A stretch of 64,000 bases of DNA, taken from the NCBI GenBank assembly GCA_030407005.1, contig JAUDYN010000005.1:124001-188000 (forward strand). Direction: 5' to 3'. Shown piece by piece: positions 23,480-33,479 of this stretch. Under the pieces are notes generated by a model. It made no database searches, was not told the origin of the DNA, and worked only from the letters and a program-made list of their open reading frames with translations. Both the position numbers and the translations under genes were made by a program. The stretch is from Desarmillaria ectypa (lineage: Eukaryota; Basidiomycota; Agaricomycetes; Agaricales; Physalacriaceae). Within the stretch, counting starts at the first letter, position 1, and each line of letters starts with the position of its first letter.

Positions 23480-24536
23480 GGAGAGGGAACGGCTATCCTT
23501 AACGGGGGGGTTGAAATGAGCGCGTCGAGGTGCCAGACTATGGTTCCAGTGAAGGCTGAGGGAAAGCACTATCGCTAAAGCGCTCTATCCCAATGACGGC
23601 CTCCCTGCCATAGAAATTATGGCGATCCTTAACGTATCAGAGGAGAAACCCGTGATCTGACCCCACAGAGGCGAGATAAGAACGAGCAGTCTGAGATTCT
23701 CTATCTTTTCAAGTACTGATATAGGCATCGAAAATGATAGTGTTCTGGGAAAGGATAGTACCAAAATCGAACGGAGCCATGTAAGCTGAGTCAGAGCGTC
23801 GTATGTTCAAGTTTTCGTGTGTGGTCATGCCAGAGTAGAAAAGAAATTGTAAGGTTTTCCGGACATTTGAAAAAATGGTGGTTGACTGCACTTCAGATAT
23901 ACGAACGACAGCAGGAGTAAGCGCCTTCAACCACACGTTAATACGACGGCTCTTCGGAGTATGAACTCGAGCACCGAACCTAGATTGAGCGTGCCAAACA
24001 CGTGGCTACAACGCTCCGCCGATCGGCGGCGATCAACTTGAATCCTGGGCTTTTCCTCCCACGATGCCGTCAAAAAAACCGTGCCCTCAACGGCTGCTGT
24101 AGGCTAGTCTTGATTCTACCGAAAATATGCAGTCAGTCACGTCTAATCAGTACCACATCGCTAACGGTCACTGGAAGCTCAATCGTTGTTGACTGAGCTC
24201 CATAACGCGAACTTCAATAAAAGAAGTTGAAAAAACGCACAAGGCGTTGCAGAAGTATTTGCGGCGATAGTCGTTTAAATGTACCTGTAGGTTTGTCGCA
24301 GCTACTCTTCAATCATTGGTCGGATAGGCAAACCCTGATTGCATCCCTATAGACCATCCACACTTTTCCCATTCCATCTATCAGTTACTGGCTGGTGTGT
24401 TTTATATCTCACTAGGAAGAAAGGGCCCTTTTAGTGTAGAATCAAATTCAATTGTTGTGGCTTGATCCAAGCTTGACCGCAGTTAGTGGCGCTTAACACT
24501 AAGTTTCGCGGACTCTGAATCAAGCCTAGCGATGTA
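23480..24536. other. no gene recognised
   Basis: Short frames only. No repeats, tRNA or splice-consistent exon chain noticed. Confidence 0.5.
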
Positions 24537-25020
24537 CAGGGCCCAGCTCAAGCCCGAAAGCCACGCCACGCCAAGCCCTACAAAGCCGGGCCCCCGGGCC
24601 CTTGTGACTGGCTTAGGCCCGGGCTTTTAAAGATTTTGTAGCACAAGAAATATGAAGCGTTGTGAAGTCAATCAGTTGACTCATAGCACCCCACGTAGGC
24701 TTTGATAATGTCGTTGAACCTCTACAGCTCCTCAGATATGCGGTTTGCCAAAATGTCGATCAATACTTCCCTGACAAGTGCTCAATGTGTAAACCGCGTC
24801 ACAACCTGTCAAAGTCGAGAATGAAGCTGAGATTCACCAATGCGTGACTGAAGAATTTTTTTTTTCTTTCTTCCTCCTAGCGATCGGGCAATGATTTCGT
24901 GAATTTCCATGCTATTAGCCCACCAGGTAAGTGGCCAAGTTAGGTATCTACTCAATTGCGTGCGGCCGACTCGCAGCTGACCACTACCTAGTAAGGTCTT
25001 TCTGAAAGCTGTATACACCG
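24537..25020 (-). mobile_element. decayed hAT-like transposon end
   Basis: A GC-rich terminal-looking stretch (CAGGGCCCAGCTCAAGCCCG at 24538, and GGCCCGGGCTTTT at about 24617) is of the kind found at hAT ends. It is followed on the minus strand by text resembling the C-terminal dimerisation region of hAT transposases (QLSRYLTWPLTWWANS at about 24950, then NRISEE in another frame at about 24740). Frames are interrupted, so it is inactive. The other end of the element was not found. Confidence 0.4.
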
Positions 25021-25755
25021 CCCGATTATTTTATATTGATATTCTGATAACAGGAACCATAGAAAATGCCCCCGAGTCGTACACATGAAGTCTCACGAGT
25101 GACGAGACAACATACTAAGAGATCCCTATCTGAGCACACCTAGCGCCTTGAAACAGTGTTCCCTCGGGCAGGTGTCACTCCAGATATACAGTATTTTCCC
25201 TGCCCGACATGAGTCGATTACATGTTGATCTTTTTCTCAGGGCCTTTTCACGCTTTACGCTCACAACTCGGCCCAGGCACCTCGGACAACTTGGTGTCTC
25301 TGCATCATACTTAAAGGAGGTCGCCATTTGTAAGAAATATGCGCTTTGTGTTGATGAGTACCTGATCCATATTTGTTCTAATTAAATGTTGTTTTGTCAC
25401 GGGCATGTCGCAGACGAAGTACGCGTTTTATAATTTAATACTATTCTTCTTCCACAGCTTGCTAATGCCTATCTACAGTTGTCATGCATCATAAGAGCAG
25501 GTATTACAAGTTGCAGGCTATGAGCAATAGGTATGACGCTTCGGTAACTCTCAGCAATATTGTCCAAGACAGTTCACAGATAGAGGTTGGTTATTTGTAC
25601 TACAATAAGTCTCTCGCTTCTCTCTTCCCAGTCTTCGCGTAGAATACCACTCCAGCATTTAAGTGTGCACTTTCCATTTTCATTCCTATCGCTTTAACTA
25701 ACAAAATACAGGTTTCCGTTCATGTTATGATACACTATAAAATGGCATGTAATGT
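25021..25755. other. intergenic, no gene seen
   Basis: No coding pattern, tRNA or repeat recognised. It flanks the 3' end of the HSP20 gene. Confidence 0.55.
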
Positions 25756-26307
25756 CTATGAGACTGTGATCTTCTTTGGCGCCGTCTCCGGGGATGCCTT
25801 GGGGAACGTCACCGTCAGCACGCCATTGTCAAGGGAGGCCTTAATTTCCTCTTCCTGTGGATAACATCAGTAACTCATTACCCTCATCGAGGAGGATCCC
25901 TTTTACCTTGACTCCTTGAGGAAGCCTCAACGTCCTGGAGAATTTGCCAAATTTGCGCTCCCGAACGGCATAGCCATTCTCCTCATGCTCCGACGAGATT
26001 TTGCTCTCTCCAGAGATAGTCAGGCGGCCACCATGCACGTCAATCTGCACGTCCTCCTTCTTGAGACCGGGCAGTTCGAACGTAGCGGTGACAATGTTCT
26101 TGGTGGAGTCTTCGTGGAGGTCCATTCTGCAAAGAAAACAAATGTTAATGACTATCAACCAAGCGAATGACAAAGAACATACTTGGGCCTCAACGCGCTC
26201 GTAGCGGCATTGTCCTGCGCTGTCTGTAATTGTTGGCTGACAGGACGATTGAACGCGTCAAAAAGACGGTCAAAGTTATAGAAGGGCTCGTAGTAGTAGA
26301 CAGACAT
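25756..26307 (-). CDS. small heat-shock protein (HSP20/alpha-crystallin), intact
   Basis: Three exons on the minus strand: 26307-26183, 26126-25907, 25854-25756 (444 nt, 147 residues). HSP20 proteins are ATP-independent holdases that bind unfolding proteins. The N-terminus MSVYYYEPFYNFDRLFDAFN is typical of fungal HSP20. The alpha-crystallin domain follows: MDLHEDSTKNIVTATFELPG, LKKEDVQIDVHGGRLTISGE, YAVRERKFGKFSRTLRLPQG. The hallmark A-x-x-x-n-GVL motif (ASLDNGVLTVTFPK) is in exon 3. The tail ends KKITVS. Phases agree at both introns. Upstream lie a TATA box and a perfect heat-shock element. Related copies occur at 35.3-35.8 kb (broken) and 45.0-45.5 kb (intact). Confidence 0.95.
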
Positions 26308-26350
26308 TGTCGTTTGGATGATGAGGAGAAGGTAAACAGGTGTGAGCATC

Positions 26351-26357
26351 TTTTATA
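26351..26357 (-). promoter_or_regulatory. TATA box of HSP20
   Basis: TATAAAA on the minus strand, about 44 nt upstream of the ATG at 26307. Confidence 0.65.
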
Positions 26358-26374
26358 TTCCTCGAACCCTACTC

Positions 26375-26434
26375 GAACTTTCTGTTGCAGGTGACGGCTC
26401 CACCTCGGAAGAAAACCCGAAGAAAGTTCTCGAA
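26375..26434 (-). promoter_or_regulatory. heat-shock elements
   Basis: GAAAGTTCTCGAA at 26422-26434 contains three alternating GAA/TTC units at the 5-bp spacing bound by Hsf1. GAACTTTC at 26375-26382 is a two-unit element nearer the TATA box. Both are within 130 bp of the HSP20 start, so heat induction is very likely. Confidence 0.75.
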
Positions 26435-26693
26435 GGGTCTCCCGAGTTGGCTGCTAGCCAATTTCTTTGAAGGATTTCCTGCAGCGTAATGCAGCATATA
26501 TTTCTTCGCCACTATTGCGACAGTCTGTGTATATTCATGGTCAGCGGCACCTCGAGTACTTGTTGGTATTTAGACCTTCGCGTTTCAGACGCAAATGATG
26601 ATCACGTGATAATCATGCACATCGACTTCCAAGTTCCGAAGGCAATTCACAGGAGATCGTGGGTGTTCTAGGTCTTTCTTGCGTCTTCCGGAG

Positions 26694-26898
26694 TGTTGAA
26701 GAAAGCAATTCCGAGCACTTGCGAGAATGCCCTCGAAGTTTCGGCGTTAGTCAGCGGCATAAACTTTGAAGCGCAAAAGCCGATATATTTAGTAGTTTAT
26801 AGTAAATTCTAGAAGTACACGAAATGTATTTAAGCAGAGCGTCTCTCGCTCGAGGGACTCAGTCAATTCTCATTTTCCACACTCAAGTGCTTACAATA
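26694..26898 (+). mobile_element. solo LTR of a Copia-type element with 5-bp target duplication
   Basis: 205 bp beginning TGTTGAAG and ending TTACAATA, flanked on both sides by CGGAG (26689-26693 and 26899-26903). It is clearly related to the LTR of the complete element at 27.9 kb: it shares CCGAGCA near the start, TTCTAGAAGTA, ATGTATTTAAG and CTCGCTCGAG, but is diverged. The terminal CA has become TA. This is the product of LTR-LTR recombination of an older insertion. Confidence 0.8.
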
Positions 26899-26903
26899 CG
26901 GAG

Positions 26904-27591
26904 TTTGGTTCTTTCGTGTGTTCCTGCAGCACAAACTGGCTATGCGTCTGTTCAATAAACGCTAGAACATCGGTGCACTGTGAAATTGTGAATACTTCGA
27001 AACCGGTATGAGTAAGCGGCACAGCGACAGGCGCATTAAGACGCAGAATTGTCAGTCAGATACAAAGGACAAAGGTATAGCCGTTTGTTGGAATCCTGGG
27101 TGTTGCGCAGGGTAGACTCCAGGCTGGTAAAGCCAGATGTAAAGAAATTGTTTTTCTATGGCTCATATTTATACTACTTCGCACTAGAATCTAGAATGTA
27201 CTACAACTTTTTACGACTCTCTTGCTTTCTCATCGACTCTCGGCATGATGCCGGATTGCTCCTTCTAGAACTTTCCAGCAAAATCCCAACACCGTTAAAA
27301 CTAACGACGAGTGAGAGGGAACTCCTAACCTTCAGGCAATATCCAAGGATATGGTAAATTTCCATTACTTTTCATCGCCACTCTTAGACCTGTCTGCTTA
27401 ACAATATCGCTGGAATAAAGCGACGAATAGTCTCTTCCCCTGCCCATTACAATCTCCATCAACCTGATGCATGATGAGAGAGCGCCGTCTGTTCTTGCTT
27501 TAACGATGCTGACAATAATTGGACCCAGAATATGGTCTCATTCAACATCGTACTTCACGGAAAGATAGACCAGATGTTGGACCAGTCTCCC
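26904..27591. other. no confident gene
   Basis: A plus frame at 27049-27357 shows no family resemblance. It flanks the LRR gene remnant. Confidence 0.45.
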
Positions 27592-27872
27592 TTATGGGCG
27601 ACAAAACGCATTGCGGAACTCGAGTGTACCATCGAGACAGAAATCAGGAGCGAAATCTAAGCTCCTCAAGTGTCGCAACGAGGAACTTTGGTGCACAAGG
27701 ATTGGCCTGATCAAGATGTAACTTACGCCTACGCTGCCGGCTAGAAAGGACGTGAGATGACATTTCGACTGATCTTGAGAGGAAATGACAACGCGAGGCG
27801 CTTTGAGGTCGTACGGCATGTATCTGATGTCGAGTATGCCTAACGTTGGCAAGCAAAGTATGCGGAGGAACG
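27592..27872 (-). pseudogene. 3' part of an F-box/LRR-like gene split by the copia insertion
   Basis: The minus strand reads leucine-rich text (LRILCLPTLGILDIRYMPYD, LRHLRSLDFAPDF) to a stop at 27592. Removing the retrotransposon and one GAACG copy joins this frame without a break to the 5' part at 33010-32436 (VSDISF then LRILCLP). Agaricomycete F-box/LRR proteins have this character; no F-box itself is visible. The host copy is disrupted. Confidence 0.6.
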
Positions 27873-28083
27873 TGTTGGGATAGCAATCCCGAGCAAGTAC
27901 TAGAATGTACTCGAAGGATTGGCTTACTCAGCAGGATCAAGTTTGGACCGTGAAAGTGGACATACATAGTATTTCGTAGTAAGTTCTAGAAGTAGTACAA
28001 AATGTATTTAAGTAGGACACCTCTTGCTCGAGAGGCAAGGATTTTACCATCCTTTCTACGTTCTCCTCGCTCTCGTTACAACA
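27873..28083 (+). repeat. 5' LTR of the copia element
   Basis: 211 bp, TGTTG..CAACA ends, preceded by the target duplication GAACG (27868-27872). It differs from the 3' LTR at one position that I can see (the seventh base, G against A). Confidence 0.95.
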
Positions 28084-28096
28084 GGTTATGGGCCCC
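28084..28096 (+). other. primer-binding site
   Basis: GGTTATGGGCCCC directly follows the LTR. From memory this matches the Drosophila copia primer site, which pairs with an internal part of initiator tRNA-Met (half-tRNA priming) rather than with a tRNA 3' end. Confidence 0.55.
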
Positions 28097-28167
28097 GGCC
28101 CTAACTGAACTACTTACATCATCACCAACTTCGCACTCTCGTACTTTACGTACACACATAGAACCAA

Positions 28168-31100
28168 ATGGATAGCCAGTCCGTGTATAGGATTGAACCC
28201 CTTAAGGGCCCAGAAAACTACCCGACATGGAAAGTCAAGATGATCGATATACTAACCGATTTAGGTCTAATTGACTATGCCAATGGAAGCTCTGTGGCCC
28301 CGGCAGAAGCGGCACTGGTGGCAGATTGGAAGAAGAGCGATAGGAAGGCTCTTTCGACAATAAGGCTGCGGGTTTCGGATGGCCCGCTAGTGTATATTGC
28401 TGGTTCTAAGACTTTGGCAGAAGCCTGGAAAGCTCTGAAGGACATGTATGAGTCAAGGGGACCCATGAGAATTGTCCTTGTGAGAAGGAAATTCTTTAGA
28501 GCTCAGTGTGAAGAAGGAGGAAACATAGAGGAGCATATTAGGACTATGAGGTCCTACCAGGAGGAGCTGGCATCCCTTAAGCAGACTGTTGAGGAGGAGG
28601 ACTTCTCAATCACACTGCTCACATCACTTTCAGAATCATGGAATTCATTCATTTCATCAGTGGATACTGCAGACTTGAAGGATTCATACAAATTGATCTC
28701 CCGAATTCTCCAAGAAGACATCCGATTGCAGGAAAAGACTTCTGACCCAACGACAACACTTGCAGCACATGGCAAGAAGAAGTTTAATCCGAAAATCACA
28801 TGTTATGGATGTGGAGAAACTGGCCACATTAAGGCCAATTGCCCAAATGGGAAGAAGAATCCCGGAAAGCAATGGAAGGGGAAAGGGAAGGGCCAGACTC
28901 AGGCACATGTTGCCAAGTCAGATTCCGATGAAGAAGATTACGCATTTTGGGCAAAAGACATCACACCTACTGCACTTGCAGGGTCATCATGGATTGGGGA
29001 CTCAGGCACCACCAAGCATATAGTCAAGAATAGATTGCATTTTTCTGACTATGTTGAGACCCCAGGACATGAAGTTATTGGTGTAGGAAGGTCAAAAGGC
29101 TTGGGAAGAGGAACAGTTAAGATTAAAATGGTTGAAGGAGGGAAGACCACCGCAGTCACTCTAAAGGACTGTATTCATTGCCCTGAAGCACCATTCAATC
29201 TTATATCATTAGGGCGCATCACGGATGCTGGGTTTGAACTCAAATTCAAGGAATCCCGGATGGATATTATCTCACCACGTGGCAAAAGGATTGGCCATGG
29301 AGATAAAGTATCGAAGCTGTATAGCCTAGATATTATTGCGCCAGAAATAACCCAGGCCCATGTGACAAAACCGGCCCGATCATGGCAGAAGTGGCATCAG
29401 ATAATGGGCCACTTAAACATGGGATTGGTAAAGAGACTATTTAGGAAGAAAATGGTCAAGGGAATGGATGTGGATGAGTCGGCAGTGCCCCAGAAGGATT
29501 GCGAAGCCTGCATACAGGCCAAACATCATGCCGAGCCATTTCCACAAGAAGCTGAAAGGAATTATACCAAAATAGGTGAAATGACATTTTCGGACTTATG
29601 GGGGCCAGCCCGAACTCAGGGTATTCACGGAGAAAGATATTACATAAGCTTCACAGATGGGAAATCCCGGAGGACAATGTTGTATTTTCTGAAGTCAAAA
29701 CAGGGTACAGAAATCTGAAAGAAGATTCAGCAGTACCAAAAATACATCAAAGTCCACACTGGAAGGGATCTGAAGTTTATGAGGATTGATAATGGAAAGG
29801 AATATATCAATGAGGAGGTGAAGGAATACCTCCAGAGCAATGGCATCCAGTTGGAACTGACTGCCACATATTCACCATCCCAAAATGGAGTTGCCGAGAG
29901 AGTCAATCGGACTCTTGTGGAGCATGCTCGTGCCATGCTAGAAGAACATCACCTGCCGAAATTTTTATGGCCCGAAGCAGTGGCATATGCCACATATTTG
30001 AAGAACCGATCACCAACCAGGGCCATCAAAAATGATCTAACCCCAGAAGAAGTGTTTTGTGGAACAAAACCGGACATTTCAACACTCCAGGAATTCGGAA
30101 CAAAGTGCTGGGTGTTGCAACAGGATAACAAAAGGTCAAAACTCGACCCAAAATCAAGGGAATTTATCTTTACAGATCTTACAGATGAATCAAGAGCCTG
30201 GAGATACTATAACTCACAGACTAGGCAGATTCAGACCTCAAGAAATGTTATATTCCCTGAAGAGAGCATTCTAAATGCTAACAATGATGAATACATTGTG
30301 TCCCATCCTCCACTGCTCGAGGGGGAGTCAGGGAGCAAAGTTGAGCAGATTCTGGATGGAAATGATGATATTTCGGACAAATCCACAGGTGCCGGGAATG
30401 CCGAAACAAAAGGGGAAATGCCCCTTGATGACCCGGCAACCAAATCAAAGTTACCTGTATGGCGTGGGAAGGTGATTCAGCCACGCAACAAATCAGTCCG
30501 GATTGCATCAGTAGCCCCACCAAGTTACCGGTTCCTTAATAATCCAGCCTCACGAGGCACGAAATTGCCAGAGAAGCAGCAGGAAGTAACAAAGGAACCA
30601 CTGGAGACTGCAAATATTGCAGTAGAATATGCATGTGTGGGGGAGACTGCAGATAACCTTAGTGATGAGCCATTAAGCCTTGAAGAAGCCAAAACAAGGC
30701 CAGATTGGCATCATTGGAAGAAAGCAATGGATGAAGAATATAATCTATTGACTTCTCTAGGCACATGGCAGCTGGAAGAATTACCTCAGGATAGGTCACT
30801 TGTTGATTGCAAGTGGACCTACAGGCTGAAAAGAGATGGTGATGGAAAAATCACCAGGCACAAAGCCAGACTTGTTGCGAAAGGATTTTCGCAGAAACCC
30901 GGAATTGATTTCTTTGAGACATATGCACCCGTAGTTAGGCTGGACACATTCCGCCTACTTATGGCCATTGCCGCACAAAGAAACCTGATTATTCATGGAA
31001 TGGATGTCATTGGAGCCTACTTAAATGGAAAGCTCAATGAATCCATTTATATGGCACAGCCACCCGAATATTCTGATGGGAGTGGCAAGGTGGCACACCT

Positions 31101-32212
31101 CAAGTTGACATTATATGGACTCAAGCAATCTGGCCAAGTTTGGAACGAGAAATTAAATGCTACCTTTTTGGGACTCAGATACACAAGATTGATTAGTGAT
31201 CAATGTGTGTATATCAGACAGATGGATTCTGGTCCTATAATTGTAGCTGTGCATGTAGACGACATGACACTGCTTGCCTCAGATGATGAAACCATGTCTA
31301 TTATGAAAGAAGAGCTTAAGAAGAAGCTAAATGTTACAGACATGGGGGAGATTCAATACATATTGGGCATGAAGATAGACAGGAATTGGGAGAAGGGTAT
31401 CATTACCTTATCACAGAAGGCATATATTTTGAAGGTACTCGAGCGAATGGGCATGAAAGACTGTAAACCAGTCAAAATGCCTATGGACCCGAATGTACGG
31501 CTAGAGAAAATTCCTGAAGACGATCCCCGGAGCGCTGACACAGCCACCAGGCAATATTACCATACTGGTGTTGGATCTCTGATGTATGCAGCCAATGGAT
31601 CTCGGCCTGATATTGCACATGCTGTCATGGAATTGAGCAAATATGTACAAAATCCGGCTGCTGAGCATGTCACAGCTCTGAAACGAGTTTGCCGTTACTT
31701 GAAGGGGACTCTGGATTTTGGAATCACATATGGAGGGACTACAGATGAACTGATACCCTACTCAGATTCAGACTGGGGAGAAGACAGGACAGATAGAAGA
31801 TCAACATCTGGTTATGTCTGTACCTATGCAGGGGGAGCTGTTACTTGGAGTTCAAAGAAACAGCCCACTGTAGCTCTATCCACTATGGAGGCAGAATATA
31901 TGGCCCTTTCGCAAACAACCCAAGAAGTAATATGGTTGCGGGAAATTTTAACTGAATTAGGATTGCCACCTGATGGTGCAACCACTATTTTCGTCGACAA
32001 TCAGTCAGCGATCAAATTTGCTGAGAACCCCGTATTCCACGCGTGATCGAAGCACATAGACATACGGCATCACTTTATTTGCGAGCGCATGGCTTCAAAT
32101 GAAGTCAAAGTTCAGCACTGCGCATCAGAGGAGAACTTAGCAGATATATTCACTAAAGGGCTACCAAGACCATTACATGAATATCTATCTGCAGGTATTC
32201 TAGGAGCTCAGA
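28168..32212 (+). pseudogene. copia gag-pol polyprotein with two in-frame stops
   Basis: One frame from ATG 28168 (starts MDSQSVYRIEPLKG) to about 32212, interrupted by TGA at 29716-29718 and TGA at 32044-32046. Domains in order: gag with a zinc knuckle CYGCGETGHIKANC (about residue 212); aspartic protease DSGTTKH (about 278); GAG-pre-integrase zinc motif with KDCEACIQAKHH; integrase with D in FSDLWGP, D in RIDNGKEY and the NGVAERVNRTL glutamate; reverse transcriptase with MDVIGAYLNGKL and HVDD at about 31252; RNase H with YSDSDWGEDRTDRRSTSGYV and TMEAEYMALS. The first stop splits the integrase, the second cuts off the end of RNase H. The frame stays open after each stop. Both are TGA, as expected from C-to-T change at CGA. 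Confidence 0.93.
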
Positions 32213-32213
32213 A

Positions 32214-32224
32214 TTGAGGGGGAG
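32214..32224 (+). other. polypurine tract
   Basis: TTGAGGGGGAG immediately before the 3' LTR; this is the usual plus-strand priming site. Confidence 0.7.
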
Positions 32225-32435
32225 TGTTGGAATAGCAATCCCGAGCAAGTACTAGAATGTACTCGAAGGATTGGCTTACTCAGCAGGATCAAGTTTGGAC
32301 CGTGAAAGTGGACATACATAGTATTTCGTAGTAAGTTCTAGAAGTAGTACAAAATGTATTTAAGTAGGACACCTCTTGCTCGAGAGGCAAGGATTTTACC
32401 ATCCTTTCTACGTTCTCCTCGCTCTCGTTACAACA
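32225..32435 (+). repeat. 3' LTR of the copia element
   Basis: 211 bp, nearly identical to 27873-28083, followed by GAACG at 32436-32440. Confidence 0.95.
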
Positions 32436-33010
32436 GAACGAAATATCTGAGACGCAAAGACAGCGAAGGGCATGATGGGTAATGGGTCCTGCTTGTAATA
32501 TGACCTCGTAGGAGTGCTGCAAGCCAGCCTGTATGTGGTATTCGATAAGCTGGGAATACAAGAAGATAGACCGAAGATGTTCGAGTGTGTTACATGAAGC
32601 GGAGATGTGCGTCATAGCTGCAGGAAGGAGGCCAATCTGGAGTACGCGATTGTCCAATATAGCCTTTCTGAGGCGCTATGCAGAGTACAGGAGATCGTGG
32701 TAGTCAACATACCGGCTCCCTGACATTCGGCACACATCGTGGATTCCAATAGAGCCAATCTCTCGTGAACAAACTCTGACATGACCTTCAGCATATACAG
32801 CGGATTATGGCACATCCCTCCTGGCTCCCAGAAGGTGAGGTTTCTCCACCAATGAGATGTCCCTAAAAGAAAAAGGAGTATCTTCTCTCCATATTTTGGA
32901 AACCGAAAATTGGGCCCGATGTAGATATGAAGTAGTGCATCTTCGGATCGCTCAAGAAACGTTTGGATATGAGAAACTAAAGCTTTCTTTTGTTGGAGAG
33001 CCCGATACAT
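32436..33010 (-). pseudogene. 5' part of the interrupted F-box/LRR-like gene
   Basis: The minus strand encodes text of the F-box/LRR type: IQTFLERSEDALLHIYIG, HWWRNLTFWE, then in a second frame CNTLEHLRSIFLYSQLIEYH and HHALRCLCVSDISF up to the insertion site. A splice pair GTATGT..CATAG near 32.7 kb does not give the right phase, and the F-box end of the protein is absent upstream. The gene was therefore probably already decayed, or my model is incomplete. Confidence 0.5.
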
Positions 33011-33095
33011 ATCCCTTGAGAGCGATAGATGACCACAACGACGGTGCTGAGTAGAAGATATGCCTCCACGAGAAGAAACATACTTGCGCTAGGTG

Positions 33096-33479
33096 CTAGT
33101 GTGTATCCTCTTCGTGGAATATGCTGCGTAAGGTGACAGTAACGAGTGAAAAGGAGAAGACTTCGATGGGGACGCCTCGTGGAAGATAGAGTATCCGTGA
33201 AAATGTAGAAAGATATCGCTCCTTTACACGTAGTACCTCTGTACGGCATGCTTGAAGATCTGACAGTACAGGACTGTCGTTAACTGCTTCAACCTCGACG
33301 ATATTTATTGAATGGCTGAAGGAGTCGATGGATAAGTGTAGCAAGGCAGACTCAGAATCGAAGGGTGGGCAATTCATGCGGAGAATGTTTGTGACGACAG
33401 AATCACAGGACGTGTCCCAATAGATTGATCCACCCCGTGTACGATTATCCCTGAGAGAAGAGAAGTCACTTGTTACCAT
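33096..33479 (-). pseudogene. possible diverged HSP20-like fragment
   Basis: A minus frame of 127 codons. Its middle (RVKERYLSTFSRILYLPRGV) has the spacing of the HSP20 motif VRERxxGxFSRxLxLPxGV, but the rest matches poorly and the terminal GVL motif is missing. It could be a relic of another HSP20 copy or a chance resemblance. Confidence 0.25.

Larger units (their letters stand above)
27873..32435 (+). mobile_element. complete Ty1/copia LTR retrotransposon
   Basis: 4,563 bp between two 211-bp LTRs, with GAACG duplicated at 27868-27872 and 32436-32440. A primer-binding site follows the 5' LTR and a purine tract precedes the 3' LTR. One reading frame carries gag, protease, integrase, reverse transcriptase and RNase H in the copia order. 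The near-identical LTRs point to recent insertion, but two in-frame TGA codons interrupt the polyprotein. It sits inside an LRR-type gene on the opposite strand. Confidence 0.95.
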
